DNA of 64,000 bases from Limosilactobacillus balticus (GCF_014145615.1 NZ_JACIVH010000076.1:1-64000); one strand, 5' to 3'. Shown: positions 34,374-43,820, numbered from the stretch's first letter. The notes: a model not told the origin generated them from the letters alone. Translations and numbers: made by a program.

Positions 34374-36390
34374 ATTCTTGAACCAAGATCTCAACATCCC
34401 ACGAATCAAGCATCGTTTCAGGTGAAGTGTCAGTCAAAAGGTCTCGATAACCCTTTTGAAATTCTACTGGCAATGGCTGTTTACTCTTTCCCATATTAAG
34501 GACAAAGTAAATATCCTGACCTGCTGAATTTTGGCGTTTCGTTATCTCCAATTCTGTTGGCTCTTTAACTAACGCAGAAAGGTGCATATCATCAACAATA
34601 TGCATAATGATCTTACGGAGACTAGCATGGTCAAGGCGACTACCAACATACCATGCTTTCCCCTTTGAATAGGTATTCTCGGTTACCGCGGGAGTCCCAG
34701 CGTAAAATTCACTAGCGTATTTAGCCAAGACATGGGCTCCATTAAGGCGAATTAAGTCCGCTATCAAATGTCCCGTTAATTCATCCCCAGTCGTCATTGC
34801 TAATTTAATATCTTTATCGGGTAAGATTGCATCACTTTCTTCAACCCACAGCCCCATTACATCTTTTAATGGTCCAGGATAACCGCCTGGATAAATATTA
34901 TCGGATTCTTTTACCATTCCGGACATAAAACTAGTAATAAAATTACCACCGTTAGCAACATAATCCGTAATTTTTTTGCCTAAGCCATCCTTAATCATGT
35001 AAAGAACGGGGGCGACTATAAGATCATATTGGCTAAAATCATCGTCAACGGAAATTACATCAGTCGGAATATTTAGCTCATAAAATTGCCGGTAATAATC
35101 AAGAATAATTGGTACATATTTTAGGTCCTGAGTAATACCATCGACATACTCAAAAGACCAGAAATTACTCCAGTCAAAGATAAGGGCCACCCGCGCTTTA
35201 GTCTGAGAATTCTTAATAACCGGGCCCACTTTTCTTAAATCATGACCTAATTTCGCCACTTCCTTAAATGCCCGGGTATCAGTCCGGTTGGCGTGACTAA
35301 TCACGGCACCATGAAACTTTTCTGATCCGCCCAGTGCCTGCTTCAACTGGAAAAATTGAACGGTATCCGCACCATGCGCAACTGCCTGTAATTCAGTGGC
35401 CGCCATCTGTCCTGGACGTTTTAATGGGCTATATGGTTGCCAATTAACTTGGGATGGTGTCGACTCCATCAACATAAACGGCTGGTGTTTTAAGGAACGC
35501 ATCAAATCATATAGGAATGCTGGTTGATAAAACGGCGCATCATAAGCCGGATAACTATCATATGATATGATGTCTTGCGCACTCGCCCACTGCTGATAAT
35601 CAATCATTTTATTGGGCAGACCATGAAAGTTAGTAGTGACTAAGGTCGTTGGATCATATTTTTCGATGATTTGCTTTTCCATTTTAAATAAATCAAGCAT
35701 TTGGGTCGATTGAAAACGTAAATAATCAATTGAAAGGCCGGCGACAATTATTTCTGATCCTTCTGGGCCCCAAGCATCACCAAGTTCATTGGGTACAACA
35801 ATCTCATCCCAATCATGAATTGTATGACTCCAAACGTTCATGTTCCAGGCATCGTTAAGGTTATCCAAAGTTTGATAGCGTGCCGTTAGCCATTGCCGAA
35901 ATTCTGTTTGGCATTCTTCACAATAACAATTGCCACCATATTCATTATTAACATGCCAAACAACAATATGCGGATTATCGCCATACCTTTTAGCAAGCTG
36001 TTCAACAAGATTTTTAGCTAAACGTCGATAGTTTTGACTACTTGGACAAAAGTTATGCCGAGCACCAAATACATGGCGGCGTCCTTGGTAGTCAACCCGC
36101 GCAACATCTGGATATTTTTTGAACATCCAAGCGGGCATCGCGGCGGTTGAGGTAGCAAGAACAATATCAAAATCAGCCGCCGTTAATTCTTTGATAATCT
36201 TATCAAGCTTGGTAAAATCGTATTTTCCCTCCTGCGGTTCAAGCAAAGCCCATGAAAAAACATTGATCGTGGCGGAATTTATATCTGCCTGTTTAAATAC
36301 TTTAATATCTTCAACCCACGTTTCTTCTGGCCACTGTTCGGGATTATAGTCGCCACCATATAAGAAATGAGGTAATTCTCTCTTTATCAT
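34372..36390 (-). CDS. Beta-galactosidase, GH42 family
   Basis: A 672-residue retaining glycosidase that splits beta-galactosides in the cytoplasm. The start has YGGDYNPEQWPEE. The acid/base is E150 in HVNNEYGG and the nucleophile E309 in FMLMESTPSQVNW. Cys115, 155, 157 and 160 match the zinc site of GH42 enzymes. A trimerisation-type domain and a small C-terminal domain follow. It lies nine bases after the LacS-type permease, forming an import-and-cleave pair. Natural substrates may be lactose or plant galacto-oligosaccharides. Confidence 0.95.
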   Translation of the reverse strand: MIKRELPHFLYGGDYNPEQWPEETWVEDIKVFKQADINSATINVFSWALLEPQEGKYDFTKLDKIIKELTAADFDIVLATSTAAMPAWMFKKYPDVARVDYQGRRHVFGARHNFCPSSQNYRRLAKNLVEQLAKRYGDNPHIVVWHVNNEYGGNCYCEECQTEFRQWLTARYQTLDNLNDAWNMNVWSHTIHDWDEIVVPNELGDAWGPEGSEIIVAGLSIDYLRFQSTQMLDLFKMEKQIIEKYDPTTLVTTNFHGLPNKMIDYQQWASAQDIISYDSYPAYDAPFYQPAFLYDLMRSLKHQPFMLMESTPSQVNWQPYSPLKRPGQMAATELQAVAHGADTVQFFQLKQALGGSEKFHGAVISHANRTDTRAFKEVAKLGHDLRKVGPVIKNSQTKARVALIFDWSNFWSFEYVDGITQDLKYVPIILDYYRQFYELNIPTDVISVDDDFSQYDLIVAPVLYMIKDGLGKKITDYVANGGNFITSFMSGMVKESDNIYPGGYPGPLKDVMGLWVEESDAILPDKDIKLAMTTGDELTGHLIADLIRLNGAHVLAKYASEFYAGTPAVTENTYSKGKAWYVGSRLDHASLRKIIMHIVDDMHLSALVKEPTELEITKRQNSAGQDIYFVLNMGKSKQPLPVEFQKGYRDLLTDTSPETMLDSWDVEILVQE

Positions 36391-36399
36391 TTTCTCACC

Positions 36400-38337
36400 T
36401 TATTTAAATTCTACTGTTACTACCTTATCGCCATGTTTAACGGTCTTTCCGGGAGTAAAGCCATTAGCTGCTTCAATATTATGCGGTTGCGCAAAGAAAG
36501 TAATTACCCAATCTTCATATCCGCTTTGTCTAATCAATTCACGATCAAAATCAAAGAGTAGCTGTCCCTTTTTAACGACTTGGCCGTCATCATAATGAGC
36601 ATTGAATCCTGCACCACGCATATTTACGGTCCCGACACCAATATGAACAATTATTTCTAATCCTTTGTCAGAAGTAATGCCAAACGCATGACGGGTGCCA
36701 AACGTAAAGTTAATCTTTCCGTCAAATGGGGCATACAATTTATCACCTGTTGGCTTAATTGCAAAGCCTTTGCCGGGGAACGGTTGACCATCACGATCGA
36801 CAACTTCTTTCATGGCGACTAATTCTCCATCTGTTGGCGCATAAATCGTTTCTTCTTTAAGACCAGTTGATGATGGCAACGCTTCACTTGTCAGTTCTCC
36901 TTGTGCTAATTTGTCCTTTAATTTTTCAACTACTTCCGCATGAACTTCTTCACTCAATTTCACCTTAAAAAGGAAGACAAAAATTGACAAAACAGCTAAT
37001 ACCAGCGGGATATAAAAGGCCATGCTATCAAAAGTCCGAATATCATGACCTGTCATGTCAGCAGCAGTTGCGCTCCCCGTCATTCCGGCCGCGATTGCGA
37101 TATAACCGACAAGTCCATTTGAGATCGCCCCTGTTAATTTATCAATCATTGGTCGCACAGCAAGAACTACCGCTTCATTTCGTTGCCCAGACTTTAATTG
37201 GCCATATTCAATTGCATCCGTTAATGTTAAAACTGTTACCAATTGGGCAAAATTAATGTTAAACAAGACTAATCCAAAGTCCATCATTAAAACATTAGAG
37301 CGGGCAAAAATAAAGATTAAATATGCTAAACTCATGCAGACTTGGCCACCAATGAATAGCCATTTCCGCGGAATAAATTTATTCAAAATAGGATAAAGAG
37401 GACTAGTACAAAAACCGATAATTGTCGCGATAACCCCAACAATCCAGAATTCACCAGGTTTACCAATAACAAACTTGTAAAGGTAGAAAAGGACACCATT
37501 AGTTACAACATAGGCACATGAATAAAGTAAATATGCCAAACTTGGCCATAAGATTTGATCATTATGAAAAATTGCCGAAAAGACTTCGCGAATAGTTGTC
37601 TTATCTTGAGCCGACTTACGGATCACATTGTAATTTTCTTTCGTCCCAACACAAACAACCACAGCACAGATAACAGCTAATGCCGAAATGATGGCAGCAA
37701 AAGCAAACCAACCAGCAGGCCCTTGGCGATGTTGACCAGTAGCTAAATAAGTAAAGGTTGTTACAATCGGGACCACGATAATCGTTAATCCATTCCAGCC
37801 AAGGGTTCCCGCAAAGGCACCTAGAGCAGTATAAACACCCCGCTCTTCAGAATCTTCACTTAAAGCGGGTACCATTCCCCAATATGAAACATCAGAAAAT
37901 GAGTAGAAAATATCAAACGTAATGAAAATAATAACAAATAGAATGGCAAAAAGAACCCAATTATATTTTGCTAAGCCAAAGATTCCGGTAAAGAGGATCA
38001 ACAATAAAATCGCACTAACAATATTTCCCATTAAAATCCACGGCTTAAATTTTCCCCACCGGGTTTTCGTATTATCAACAATATTTCCTAATAATGGATC
38101 AATTAATAACTCCAAAATTCGGACAGAAACAATCAAACCGGTAATCAAACCAATTAGTTTATTAGCAACCGATTTACTTAGTCCTGCGAACATTCCACTT
38201 GTTACAAAGATAATAAAGTAAGTACTCATTACTCCATAAAATGCGGAGTGCCCCAAATTACCAAAGCAAAACGAAGCACGAGAAACAAGCTGTTTTCCCG
38301 TGAGCTTATGGCTATGTGTCATATTTACAACCTCCAA
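36400..38337 (-). CDS. lacS: LacS-type galactoside permease with C-terminal EIIA domain
   Basis: A 645-residue GPH-family transporter. Residues 1-465 contain about 12 membrane segments, with GLVLFNINFAQLVTVLT and RNEAVVLAVRP typical of the family. Residues 500-645 are a glucose-type EIIA domain: YAPTDGELVAMKEV, and the phosphorylatable His in EIIVHIGVGTVNMRG. Phosphorylation of this domain by HPr tunes uptake in known LacS proteins. GGAGG precedes the likely ATG at about 38322 (MTHSHKLTG); an upstream start at 38337 overlaps that site. It is the first gene of the galactoside operon. Confidence 0.93.
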   Translation of the reverse strand: MEVVNMTHSHKLTGKQLVSRASFCFGNLGHSAFYGVMSTYFIIFVTSGMFAGLSKSVANKLIGLITGLIVSVRILELLIDPLLGNIVDNTKTRWGKFKPWILMGNIVSAILLLILFTGIFGLAKYNWVLFAILFVIIFITFDIFYSFSDVSYWGMVPALSEDSEERGVYTALGAFAGTLGWNGLTIIVVPIVTTFTYLATGQHRQGPAGWFAFAAIISALAVICAVVVCVGTKENYNVIRKSAQDKTTIREVFSAIFHNDQILWPSLAYLLYSCAYVVTNGVLFYLYKFVIGKPGEFWIVGVIATIIGFCTSPLYPILNKFIPRKWLFIGGQVCMSLAYLIFIFARSNVLMMDFGLVLFNINFAQLVTVLTLTDAIEYGQLKSGQRNEAVVLAVRPMIDKLTGAISNGLVGYIAIAAGMTGSATAADMTGHDIRTFDSMAFYIPLVLAVLSIFVFLFKVKLSEEVHAEVVEKLKDKLAQGELTSEALPSSTGLKEETIYAPTDGELVAMKEVVDRDGQPFPGKGFAIKPTGDKLYAPFDGKINFTFGTRHAFGITSDKGLEIIVHIGVGTVNMRGAGFNAHYDDGQVVKKGQLLFDFDRELIRQSGYEDWVITFFAQPHNIEAANGFTPGKTVKHGDKVVTVEFK

Positions 38338-38349
38338 ACTACAACTTTC

Positions 38350-38364
38350 TGCAATCGCTTACAA
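38350..38364. promoter_or_regulatory. cre site (CcpA operator) at the galactoside operon
   Basis: TTGTAAGCGATTGCA in the minus sense fits the cre consensus WTGNAANCGNWNNCW at each position. It lies just behind the -10 box, so CcpA bound there would repress the operon during growth on glucose. Confidence 0.8.
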
Positions 38365-38368
38365 ATAT

Positions 38369-38397
38369 ATTATAATTCTTTAGTTGTTTTTAGTAAA
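38369..38397 (-). promoter_or_regulatory. Promoter of the galactoside operon
   Basis: TTTACT and TATAAT (38369-38374) are 17 bases apart in the minus sense. The -35 box lies inside the repeat shared with the regulator gene's own promoter region. Confidence 0.7.
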
Positions 38398-38428
38398 TAT
38401 TTATTTAAAAAGTAAAAACATTACTAAA
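38389..38428. promoter_or_regulatory. Candidate LacI-family operator at the galactoside promoter
   Basis: TTTAGTAAATATT (38389-38401) and the inverted TTACTAAA (38421-38428) flank the promoter's -35 side. The first 13 bases are found again, identical, at 39526-39538 upstream of the regulator gene. Confidence 0.6.
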
Positions 38429-38479
38429 CGGATATAAAAAATAGCTAATCTACGAAACGTTGCTACGAATACTGATTAG

Positions 38480-39499
38480 CTACTTATTTTCTTCGGGAAA
38501 GCTTTTCCGAAAAACAATATCGGTATTTACTGTCAGATGAACGTGCGGACGCTGGGGATGGGTTATTAAATCTTGGAGAAGGTTAAGTGCCATCCGGCTA
38601 AGCGTTTCTTGATTGATATTGTAAGACGTTAACGGCGGTGAAACATACTTAGCAACTTCACTGTTATTAATACTTATCACGACCGTATCACGTGGCACAA
38701 TTACCCCTGCTTCATTGAAAGCTTGGAGAACACCAACGCTTAACGTATCAGAGGCAATAATAAAAGCTTCCGGTAAATTATCACCGCTTTGCTCAAGGAC
38801 TCGTTTACCAAGTTGATAACCGTTTTTTACATTAAAAGGCCCATTCACATATAATGGCGCTTCTTTTATCCCTTGCATCCCTGTAAATTCACGAAAGGCT
38901 ATTTCACGGGCATCAGCTTGTTGGACATTATTAAGGTTAAGACCTTTGCCACCAATAAAACCGATTCGTTCATAGCCTGCTTGGGTGAGACGGTGAAGTG
39001 CATCCTGAATCGTTAATTCAAGATTAGGCTGGACAGAATCAAATAATTGCGGCATCGGATTAATATCAACAAAAACCCCATGCGGTAAATATTGGTGAAG
39101 TTCGATAAGCTGGTCTTGCGTTACCCGGTCTGCCCCCACGCCAATAAATCCTTGGAACGAATCAGCCGCCGCAATTAAATCTTTGATATTACTAAAGATC
39201 TCAACCTGTGCTCCCGCCTCATCGACTTCTTTAATAATTGCATTTCGCAAAAACGTAAAATATTCATCTTGCAGTTGTTCTTTACCGCTTACCCGATACA
39301 ATAAAGCAAGATTAGGACGAATTGGTTGCTGCTGAGAATTCTTTTTATGATCATTCCAATAGCCAAGCTCGTTAGCCACCGTCATTATCTTATTACGGGT
39401 ACTTGGACTGATCGATAAATTTTGGTCATTATTCAAAAGACGCGAAACCGTTGCTGGTGAGTACCCTGACTTTTTCGCGATTTCTTTAATTGTCGCCAT
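38480..39499 (-). CDS. LacI-family transcriptional regulator of the galactoside operon
   Basis: A 339-residue repressor. The N-terminal helix-turn-helix reads TIKEIAKKSGYSPATVSRLL, followed by the hinge; the rest is a periplasmic-binding-protein-like sugar sensor (GFIGGKGLN, AFIIASDTLSVGVLQAF). It sits upstream of lacS in the same sense with its own promoter region. Shared repeats before both genes suggest that it controls the operon and itself. GAGGTG precedes the ATG. Confidence 0.92.
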   Translation of the reverse strand: MATIKEIAKKSGYSPATVSRLLNNDQNLSISPSTRNKIMTVANELGYWNDHKKNSQQQPIRPNLALLYRVSGKEQLQDEYFTFLRNAIIKEVDEAGAQVEIFSNIKDLIAAADSFQGFIGVGADRVTQDQLIELHQYLPHGVFVDINPMPQLFDSVQPNLELTIQDALHRLTQAGYERIGFIGGKGLNLNNVQQADAREIAFREFTGMQGIKEAPLYVNGPFNVKNGYQLGKRVLEQSGDNLPEAFIIASDTLSVGVLQAFNEAGVIVPRDTVVISINNSEVAKYVSPPLTSYNINQETLSRMALNLLQDLITHPQRPHVHLTVNTDIVFRKSFPEENK

Positions 39500-39513
39500 T
39501 ATTTTTCACCTCT

Positions 39514-39538
39514 TTTAGTAATAGGTTTAGTAAATATT
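39514..39538. promoter_or_regulatory. Candidate autoregulatory operator of the LacI-family gene
   Basis: Two direct TTTAGTAA repeats (39514-39521, 39526-39533) begin 12 bases apart; the second extends to TTTAGTAAATATT, identical to the site before lacS. Confidence 0.6.
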
Positions 39539-39602
39539 ATACACTAGTTTGAAGATAGAGGTGATAGTTCAATTGACTGATCTTTTTCTTAATTATTTTT
39601 CC

Positions 39603-39631
39603 TTGTTTATTTCCCTTAAAATGATCATAAT
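39603..39631 (+). promoter_or_regulatory. Promoter of the small secreted protein gene
   Basis: TTGTTT and CATAAT with a 17-base spacer, followed by the ribosome site GAGGAG before ATG 39669. Confidence 0.55.
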
Positions 39632-39668
39632 TAAGAGGACGATATTTATTGATGAGGAGATTTACATT

Positions 39669-40148
39669 ATGAATAAAATTTCTAAAGGCCTTATCCTTGC
39701 TCTTGCCGGTATTACTGTTGGAACTAGTACTGGACTTAGCACTACCTTTTTTCAATCAACCAGTGTTGCCTATGCTGCTGAGATGACAAAGGAAAAGAAT
39801 GATTTAGCCAACCGTTATATTGCTGATTATTTAGGCAACTGTCAACAATATGAACAGAATGACAAAACATTCAAAGGCTTTTCTTCAATCAAGGATATTA
39901 CCTATTCGCGGGACAACAAGATTAAAATTGATGTTAATAATGATATCTATCAATTATCTAAAGCCCGTCGTTCACTTTTGATTCAAGATTTGCAAAATGG
40001 TGTGTATGGCACATTAGCAGACAACGACCTTAAGAAGTTATCTGAAAAAGATATTCAAAAAGGCTGCCCAACTACTGTTTACTTGAATGGAAAAGTAATT
40101 GGCCACACTGCCAAGAATGATAACCACCATATTATTTGGAATAAATAA
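39669..40148 (+). CDS. Small secreted protein of unknown function
   Basis: A 159-residue protein. The ATG at 39669 follows GAGGAG; the longer upstream frame is not supported. Residues 1-38 form a signal peptide with a cut after VAYA. The mature part of about 120 residues is charged and has just two cysteines (GNCQQYE and KGCPTTVYLNG), which may form a disulfide. No family is recognised. It stands alone between the regulator gene and xth, with its own promoter and terminator, and no anchor motif, so it is probably released. Confidence 0.8.
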   Translation: MNKISKGLILALAGITVGTSTGLSTTFFQSTSVAYAAEMTKEKNDLANRYIADYLGNCQQYEQNDKTFKGFSSIKDITYSRDNKIKIDVNNDIYQLSKARRSLLIQDLQNGVYGTLADNDLKKLSEKDIQKGCPTTVYLNGKVIGHTAKNDNHHIIWNK

Positions 40149-40150
40149 CA

Positions 40151-40196
40151 AAATAAGAGATTTGGGACAAAGTCGGTGCTCCAAATCTCTTATTTT
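40151..40196. terminator. Bidirectional terminator between the secreted protein gene and xth
   Basis: AAATAAGAGATTTGG and CCAAATCTCTTATTTT form a 15-bp stem between two convergent genes. Confidence 0.9.
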
Positions 40197-40199
40197 CAT

Positions 40200-41027
40200 T
40201 TAAAGATCGATTTCTAGAATAATTGGCGTATGATCGCGACGTTCTCCACTATCGATCATCCCCGCTTCTGTAATCTTATCAGCAAGCCGGTCACTGACTA
40301 ACCAGTAATCAATTCTCCAGCCAGAGTTATTTTGTTTACTAGTAATTACCCGTTGTGCCCACCAAGAATAAACTCCCTTTTCGTCGGGGTGAAGGTGCCG
40401 GAAACTATCGGTAAAGCCAGCAGCTAATAGTTTTGAGAAATGCGTACGTTCTTCATCAGTAAAGCCAGCTGAATGATGGTTGGTCGCTGGATGGGCTAAA
40501 TCAATCTCCTCATGAGCTACATTAAAGTCACCACTAGCGATTACCGGTTTTTGTTGGTCAAGTTCACGCAAGTAGTCCCGGTAACAATCATCCCATGTTT
40601 GTCGTTCATCTAACCGCTTAAGCCCATTACCGGAATTTGGTGTATATACTTCTGTAACATAAAAGTCTGGGAATTCGAGGGTAATGATTCTTCCCTCATC
40701 GTCCATTGGTTCTGGTGCATTAATTTTAGGATAAGTTACTTTCGGCTCATATTGGGCTAAATAAAGGTACATGGTCCCAGCATACCCCTTCCGTGCTGGT
40801 TCAACGGAACTTCGCCATGCCACTTCATAATTGGGGAATAATTCTTGTAAAATCATCAAATGCTTCTTGGTTGGGCCATTCTTTGATAGCTTAGTCTCTT
40901 GAATGGCGATGACATCTGGCTTCATTGCCGCAATCTTTTTTAATACTTCCCGCGTTTCCCCTGCCCGTACAGAGGTTCCAGTTAGTGCTGCATTAATTGA
41001 ATCAATGTTCCACGAAATAAATTTCAC
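40200..41027 (-). CDS. xth: Exodeoxyribonuclease III / AP endonuclease
   Basis: A 275-residue ExoIII-family enzyme repairing abasic sites. Family motifs are FISWNIDSINA, DVIAIQETKLS with the metal-binding Glu, TVYTPNSG-like TEVYTPNSG, SGDFNVAHEEIDLA, and the final GERRDHTPI with the catalytic His. It lies three bases after the MazG-like gene. Confidence 0.95.
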   Translation of the reverse strand: MKFISWNIDSINAALTGTSVRAGETREVLKKIAAMKPDVIAIQETKLSKNGPTKKHLMILQELFPNYEVAWRSSVEPARKGYAGTMYLYLAQYEPKVTYPKINAPEPMDDEGRIITLEFPDFYVTEVYTPNSGNGLKRLDERQTWDDCYRDYLRELDQQKPVIASGDFNVAHEEIDLAHPATNHHSAGFTDEERTHFSKLLAAGFTDSFRHLHPDEKGVYSWWAQRVITSKQNNSGWRIDYWLVSDRLADKITEAGMIDSGERRDHTPIILEIDL

Positions 41028-41029
41028 AG

Positions 41030-41365
41030 CTATTTCTCCTTTTTATTTCTTGATTTAAGGTCGCTTTCTTTGATGAATACCCCATCGGCAGTTGTCTTAC
41101 CCGTTCGCTTTGCAATTTCTTGATAAGCTGCGGTAAGCGCTTGTTGATGGTCAACGCCTACTAATTTACAAAAGATTAGCAGTGCAATCTGTAAGTCACC
41201 AATGCTATCGATAAGCTTAGCCTGATTTTCCTTATTATACGCACTAGAAAGTTCGCCAAGCTCTTCTGCCATCTTCATAAATTCGACACGTGGATCCGCG
41301 TGGTCAATCCCGCGTTCATGCGCCCACTTATCAATTTTTTGAAACAGATCCTCGTAATTCATCAC
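41030..41365 (-). CDS. MazG-like nucleotide pyrophosphohydrolase
   Basis: A 111-residue all-alpha NTP pyrophosphatase-type protein. EFMKMAEELGELSSAYNKEN and DSIGDLQIALL carry the Glu and Asp metal ligands of the MazG fold (EExxE and ExxD-type, here with Asp). It probably hydrolyses a nucleoside triphosphate to monophosphate; the substrate is unknown. Translation may start at GTG 41365 or the adjacent ATG 41362. It forms a pair with xth, suggesting a house-cleaning or repair role. Confidence 0.85.
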   Translation of the reverse strand: MMNYEDLFQKIDKWAHERGIDHADPRVEFMKMAEELGELSSAYNKENQAKLIDSIGDLQIALLIFCKLVGVDHQQALTAAYQEIAKRTGKTTADGVFIKESDLKSRNKKEK

Positions 41366-41511
41366 ATGTCACCTCATCAAGTGATAATTCTAGTCTTAAC
41401 TATAAGATAAAAGAACTAGCTACGCAATAAGAAAATTTCACGCAAGCCTTCTTAACAGTATTTATCTATCACCGCTGTTATAATTATTGCTAAGGAAAGG
41501 AAGTGAAAGAA

Positions 41512-41736
41512 ATGGACTTAACCAAGTATCGAATCGACCCTGCTAAGTTTGCTTTAGCTTGTGTGCAAAGTTCACCGGACCTTACCACTCAAGACAAATT
41601 AAGGGTTTATAAGGAAGCATACGAAGAAGCGCTTACTTTCTATCACCAAATTCAAACAGCCGTTATTAATAAAGGCCGTTCAAAAGAAGACCACAGTTTA
41701 AAGGAAATGGGAGACTTTTTCGATTTAAAGAACTAA
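41512..41736 (+). CDS. Short conserved-looking protein of unknown function
   Basis: A 74-residue soluble, helical protein (KYRIDPAKFALACVQSSPD, YKEAYEEALTFYHQI). AAGGA lies about ten bases before the ATG at 41512; a GTG at 41503 overlaps the site. A terminator follows. I do not recognise the family. Confidence 0.65.
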   Translation: MDLTKYRIDPAKFALACVQSSPDLTTQDKLRVYKEAYEEALTFYHQIQTAVINKGRSKEDHSLKEMGDFFDLKN

Positions 41737-41867
41737 ATTAATCACCGAACTCACTACCTATCAAAATCTTCCATCCCAATTGATGAAAAATGGTTTTTAA
41801 AATTAATTTACTTTGACTACTTACTGCAATCATGATTGTAGTGAGTTTTTTAATTTAAAACAAAAAA
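41737..41867 (+). terminator. Intergenic region with the terminator of the short gene
   Basis: TTACTGCAAT and ATTGTAGTGA (41820-41850) form a stem followed by TTTTTTAA. The remainder shows nothing recognised. Confidence 0.7.
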
Positions 41868-41890
41868 GAACCCTTGATACACAAGGGTTC
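41868..41890 (-). terminator. rplS terminator
   Basis: GAACCCTTG and CAAGGGTTC stem followed by TTTTTTG in the minus sense. Confidence 0.9.
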
Positions 41891-41897
41891 CGCACTA

Positions 41898-42257
41898 CTA
41901 GTTGTCGCGACGACGTTCAGCGATACGAGTAGCCTTACCAGTACGTTCACGTAAGTAGTAAAGCTTAGCACGACGTACACGACCGTAACGAAGAACATCA
42001 ATCTTGTCAACACGTGGTGAGTGAACTGGGAAAGTACGTTCAACACCTACACCGTTACTGATCTTACGTACAGTGTAAGTAGCACTGATACCAGCACCGT
42101 GGCGCTTGATAACAACACCTTCGAACATTTGAATACGTTCACGTGAACCTTCAACGATCCGAGCGTGAACACGAACAGTATCACCGGCACGGAATTCTGG
42201 AATATCATCCCGTAATTGACTAGCAGTAATCTTTTCGATTAACTTATTTTGACGCAT
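41898..42257 (-). CDS. rplS: Ribosomal protein L19
   Basis: A 119-residue L19 of the 50S subunit, at the interface with 30[21 protein letters not shown] and the basic end [20 protein letters not shown] are typical. The ATG at 42257 follows AAAGGAAAG; the longer frame up to 42284 lies in the leader. It has its own promoter and leader, separate from the trmD-rimM-rpsP group with which it is often linked. Confidence 0.97.
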   Translation of the reverse strand: MRQNKLIEKITASQLRDDIPEFRAGDTVRVHARIVEGSRERIQMFEGVVIKRHGAGISATYTVRKISNGVGVERTFPVHSPRVDKIDVLRYGRVRRAKLYYLRERTGKATRIAERRRDN

Positions 42258-42279
42258 AATATATTTCTTTCCTTTCGCC

Positions 42280-42340
42280 GACATTCATGTCCTGTATGAC
42301 GGGCAGCGGAATACCGTTATTCACAGCTAAACAGCCAATA
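42280..42340 (-). promoter_or_regulatory. Probable L19 leader
   Basis: The transcribed leader of rplS contains ATTCCGCTGCCCGTCATACA and GGACATGAATGTC, which can fold into hairpins. An L19 leader is known in Firmicutes and controls rplS by feedback; the match is by position and appearance only. Confidence 0.5.
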
Positions 42341-42343
42341 ACT

Positions 42344-42372
42344 ACTATACATTGTTTTCAGCTGTCTTTCAA
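42344..42372 (-). promoter_or_regulatory. rplS promoter
   Basis: TTGAAA (42367-42372) and TATAGT (42344-42349) with a 17-base spacer in the minus sense. Confidence 0.8.
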
Positions 42373-42379
42373 GGGTAAA

Positions 42380-43810
42380 TTAGTGGGTTTCTTTATTAAT
42401 GATTGAATGACGAATCCCATAGATAAAGTAAATTAACAAACCAATCACAAACCAACCAACCATTAAAATTTTTGCATCAGTATTTAGGCCCCAGAAGATC
42501 ACAGCTGAAAAGATTGCTGATACAGCTGGAAGTACTGGATATAATGGCATCTTAAACTGAGCTTCAGGCAAATCTACCCCTTCCCGCGGACGCAAAGCAT
42601 AAATCCCCAGAGAAACAAAAATAAATGCGACCAGGGTTCCCGCAGAAACAAGGGTTGCCAAGAACGTAAATGGGAAAACAGAACCCAAGATCATAGCCAG
42701 GAAAGTAATCATCCATAATGCGTGATTAGGGACGTGCTTATCATCGATTTGTCCGAGTGATTTTGGTAGTAATCCATCCCGTCCAAAAGCATAAATTAGT
42801 CGAGAGGAAGCTAAGAGAATTGCGATTAATGCCGAGAAAATACCAACAATCGCTACAACGGAAAGCAAGTTCGCCGTAATATAGTGCCCAGACTGTCTTA
42901 AAGCCCAGGCTGCTGGTTCCGCATTATTTGCATAACGGCTATATTTAAACATCCCCACTAATACGAGCGAAACTGCAATAAAGAAGCCTGTTCCTAGTAA
43001 GAGTGTCCCGATCAATCCTCGTGGCATTGTCTTTTGCGGGTTAATCGTTTCAGCTGTATTAGCTGCAATCGCATCAAAGCCGACATAGGCAATAAAGATC
43101 TGCGCAGTCCCAGCTAATATCCCCTGCCAGCCTCCAAAAGTGGTACCTGGTTGATGAGCGGGGAGAAATGGGACATAGTTTTGGGGATGAATTGCAGTTG
43201 CGCCCACAACGATAAACATTAAAATAACCAATAGCTTTACACTAACAATAATATTTTCAATCCGGCTAACCTGATGGACACCGCGGGAAATTAAGATTCC
43301 AACGATTAGAATTGCAAAGGCGGCCAGAATATCAATATAAGACCCTGTATGTGGATCAAAGCCACCAGTTAAAGCATGGGGCAAATTAATCCCAAAGCTG
43401 CCGAGAAAGCCTTGCATATAAGCTGACCACCCAGACGCAACAAAGGCGACTGAAATAAAATACTCAGCTAAAAGGGCCCAGCCAGCAATCCAGCCAAAGA
43501 ATTCACCAAACAAAACATTGATCCAGGAAAAAGCGGAACCAGCAAAAGGCAGTACTGAGGACGTTTCCGCATAGGCTAATGCCGATAATCCTGCACCAAT
43601 TGCGGCTACAATGAAGGCCAATGGAACCGCGGGACCCGTATGCTCAGCGGCAACAATCCCTGGCAAAGTAAAGATAGCCGTGCCCACTACCATCCCAGTT
43701 CCTAGTCCAATTAAGTCTCTTGTTCGTAAACTAGGAGTTAATTGCGCATCCTTTTCTTCATAAACGCGCGGATTTTGCTTAAGAAATAATCGTTTAATTA
43801 ATTTTTTCAT
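42380..43810 (-). CDS. APC-family amino acid permease
   Basis: A 476-residue transporter with about 12 membrane segments. The first helix carries GLGTGMVVGTAIFTLPG, the substrate-binding G-rich break of APC transporters, and FIAYVGFDAIAANTAE in helix 6 matches the cationic amino acid transporter (YfnA-like) branch. It is a single gene in front of trmD with no shared operon evidence. The substrate is unknown. Confidence 0.9.
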   Translation of the reverse strand: MKKLIKRLFLKQNPRVYEEKDAQLTPSLRTRDLIGLGTGMVVGTAIFTLPGIVAAEHTGPAVPLAFIVAAIGAGLSALAYAETSSVLPFAGSAFSWINVLFGEFFGWIAGWALLAEYFISVAFVASGWSAYMQGFLGSFGINLPHALTGGFDPHTGSYIDILAAFAILIVGILISRGVHQVSRIENIIVSVKLLVILMFIVVGATAIHPQNYVPFLPAHQPGTTFGGWQGILAGTAQIFIAYVGFDAIAANTAETINPQKTMPRGLIGTLLLGTGFFIAVSLVLVGMFKYSRYANNAEPAAWALRQSGHYITANLLSVVAIVGIFSALIAILLASSRLIYAFGRDGLLPKSLGQIDDKHVPNHALWMITFLAMILGSVFPFTFLATLVSAGTLVAFIFVSLGIYALRPREGVDLPEAQFKMPLYPVLPAVSAIFSAVIFWGLNTDAKILMVGWFVIGLLIYFIYGIRHSIINKETH

Positions 43811-43820
43811 TCACGTCACC

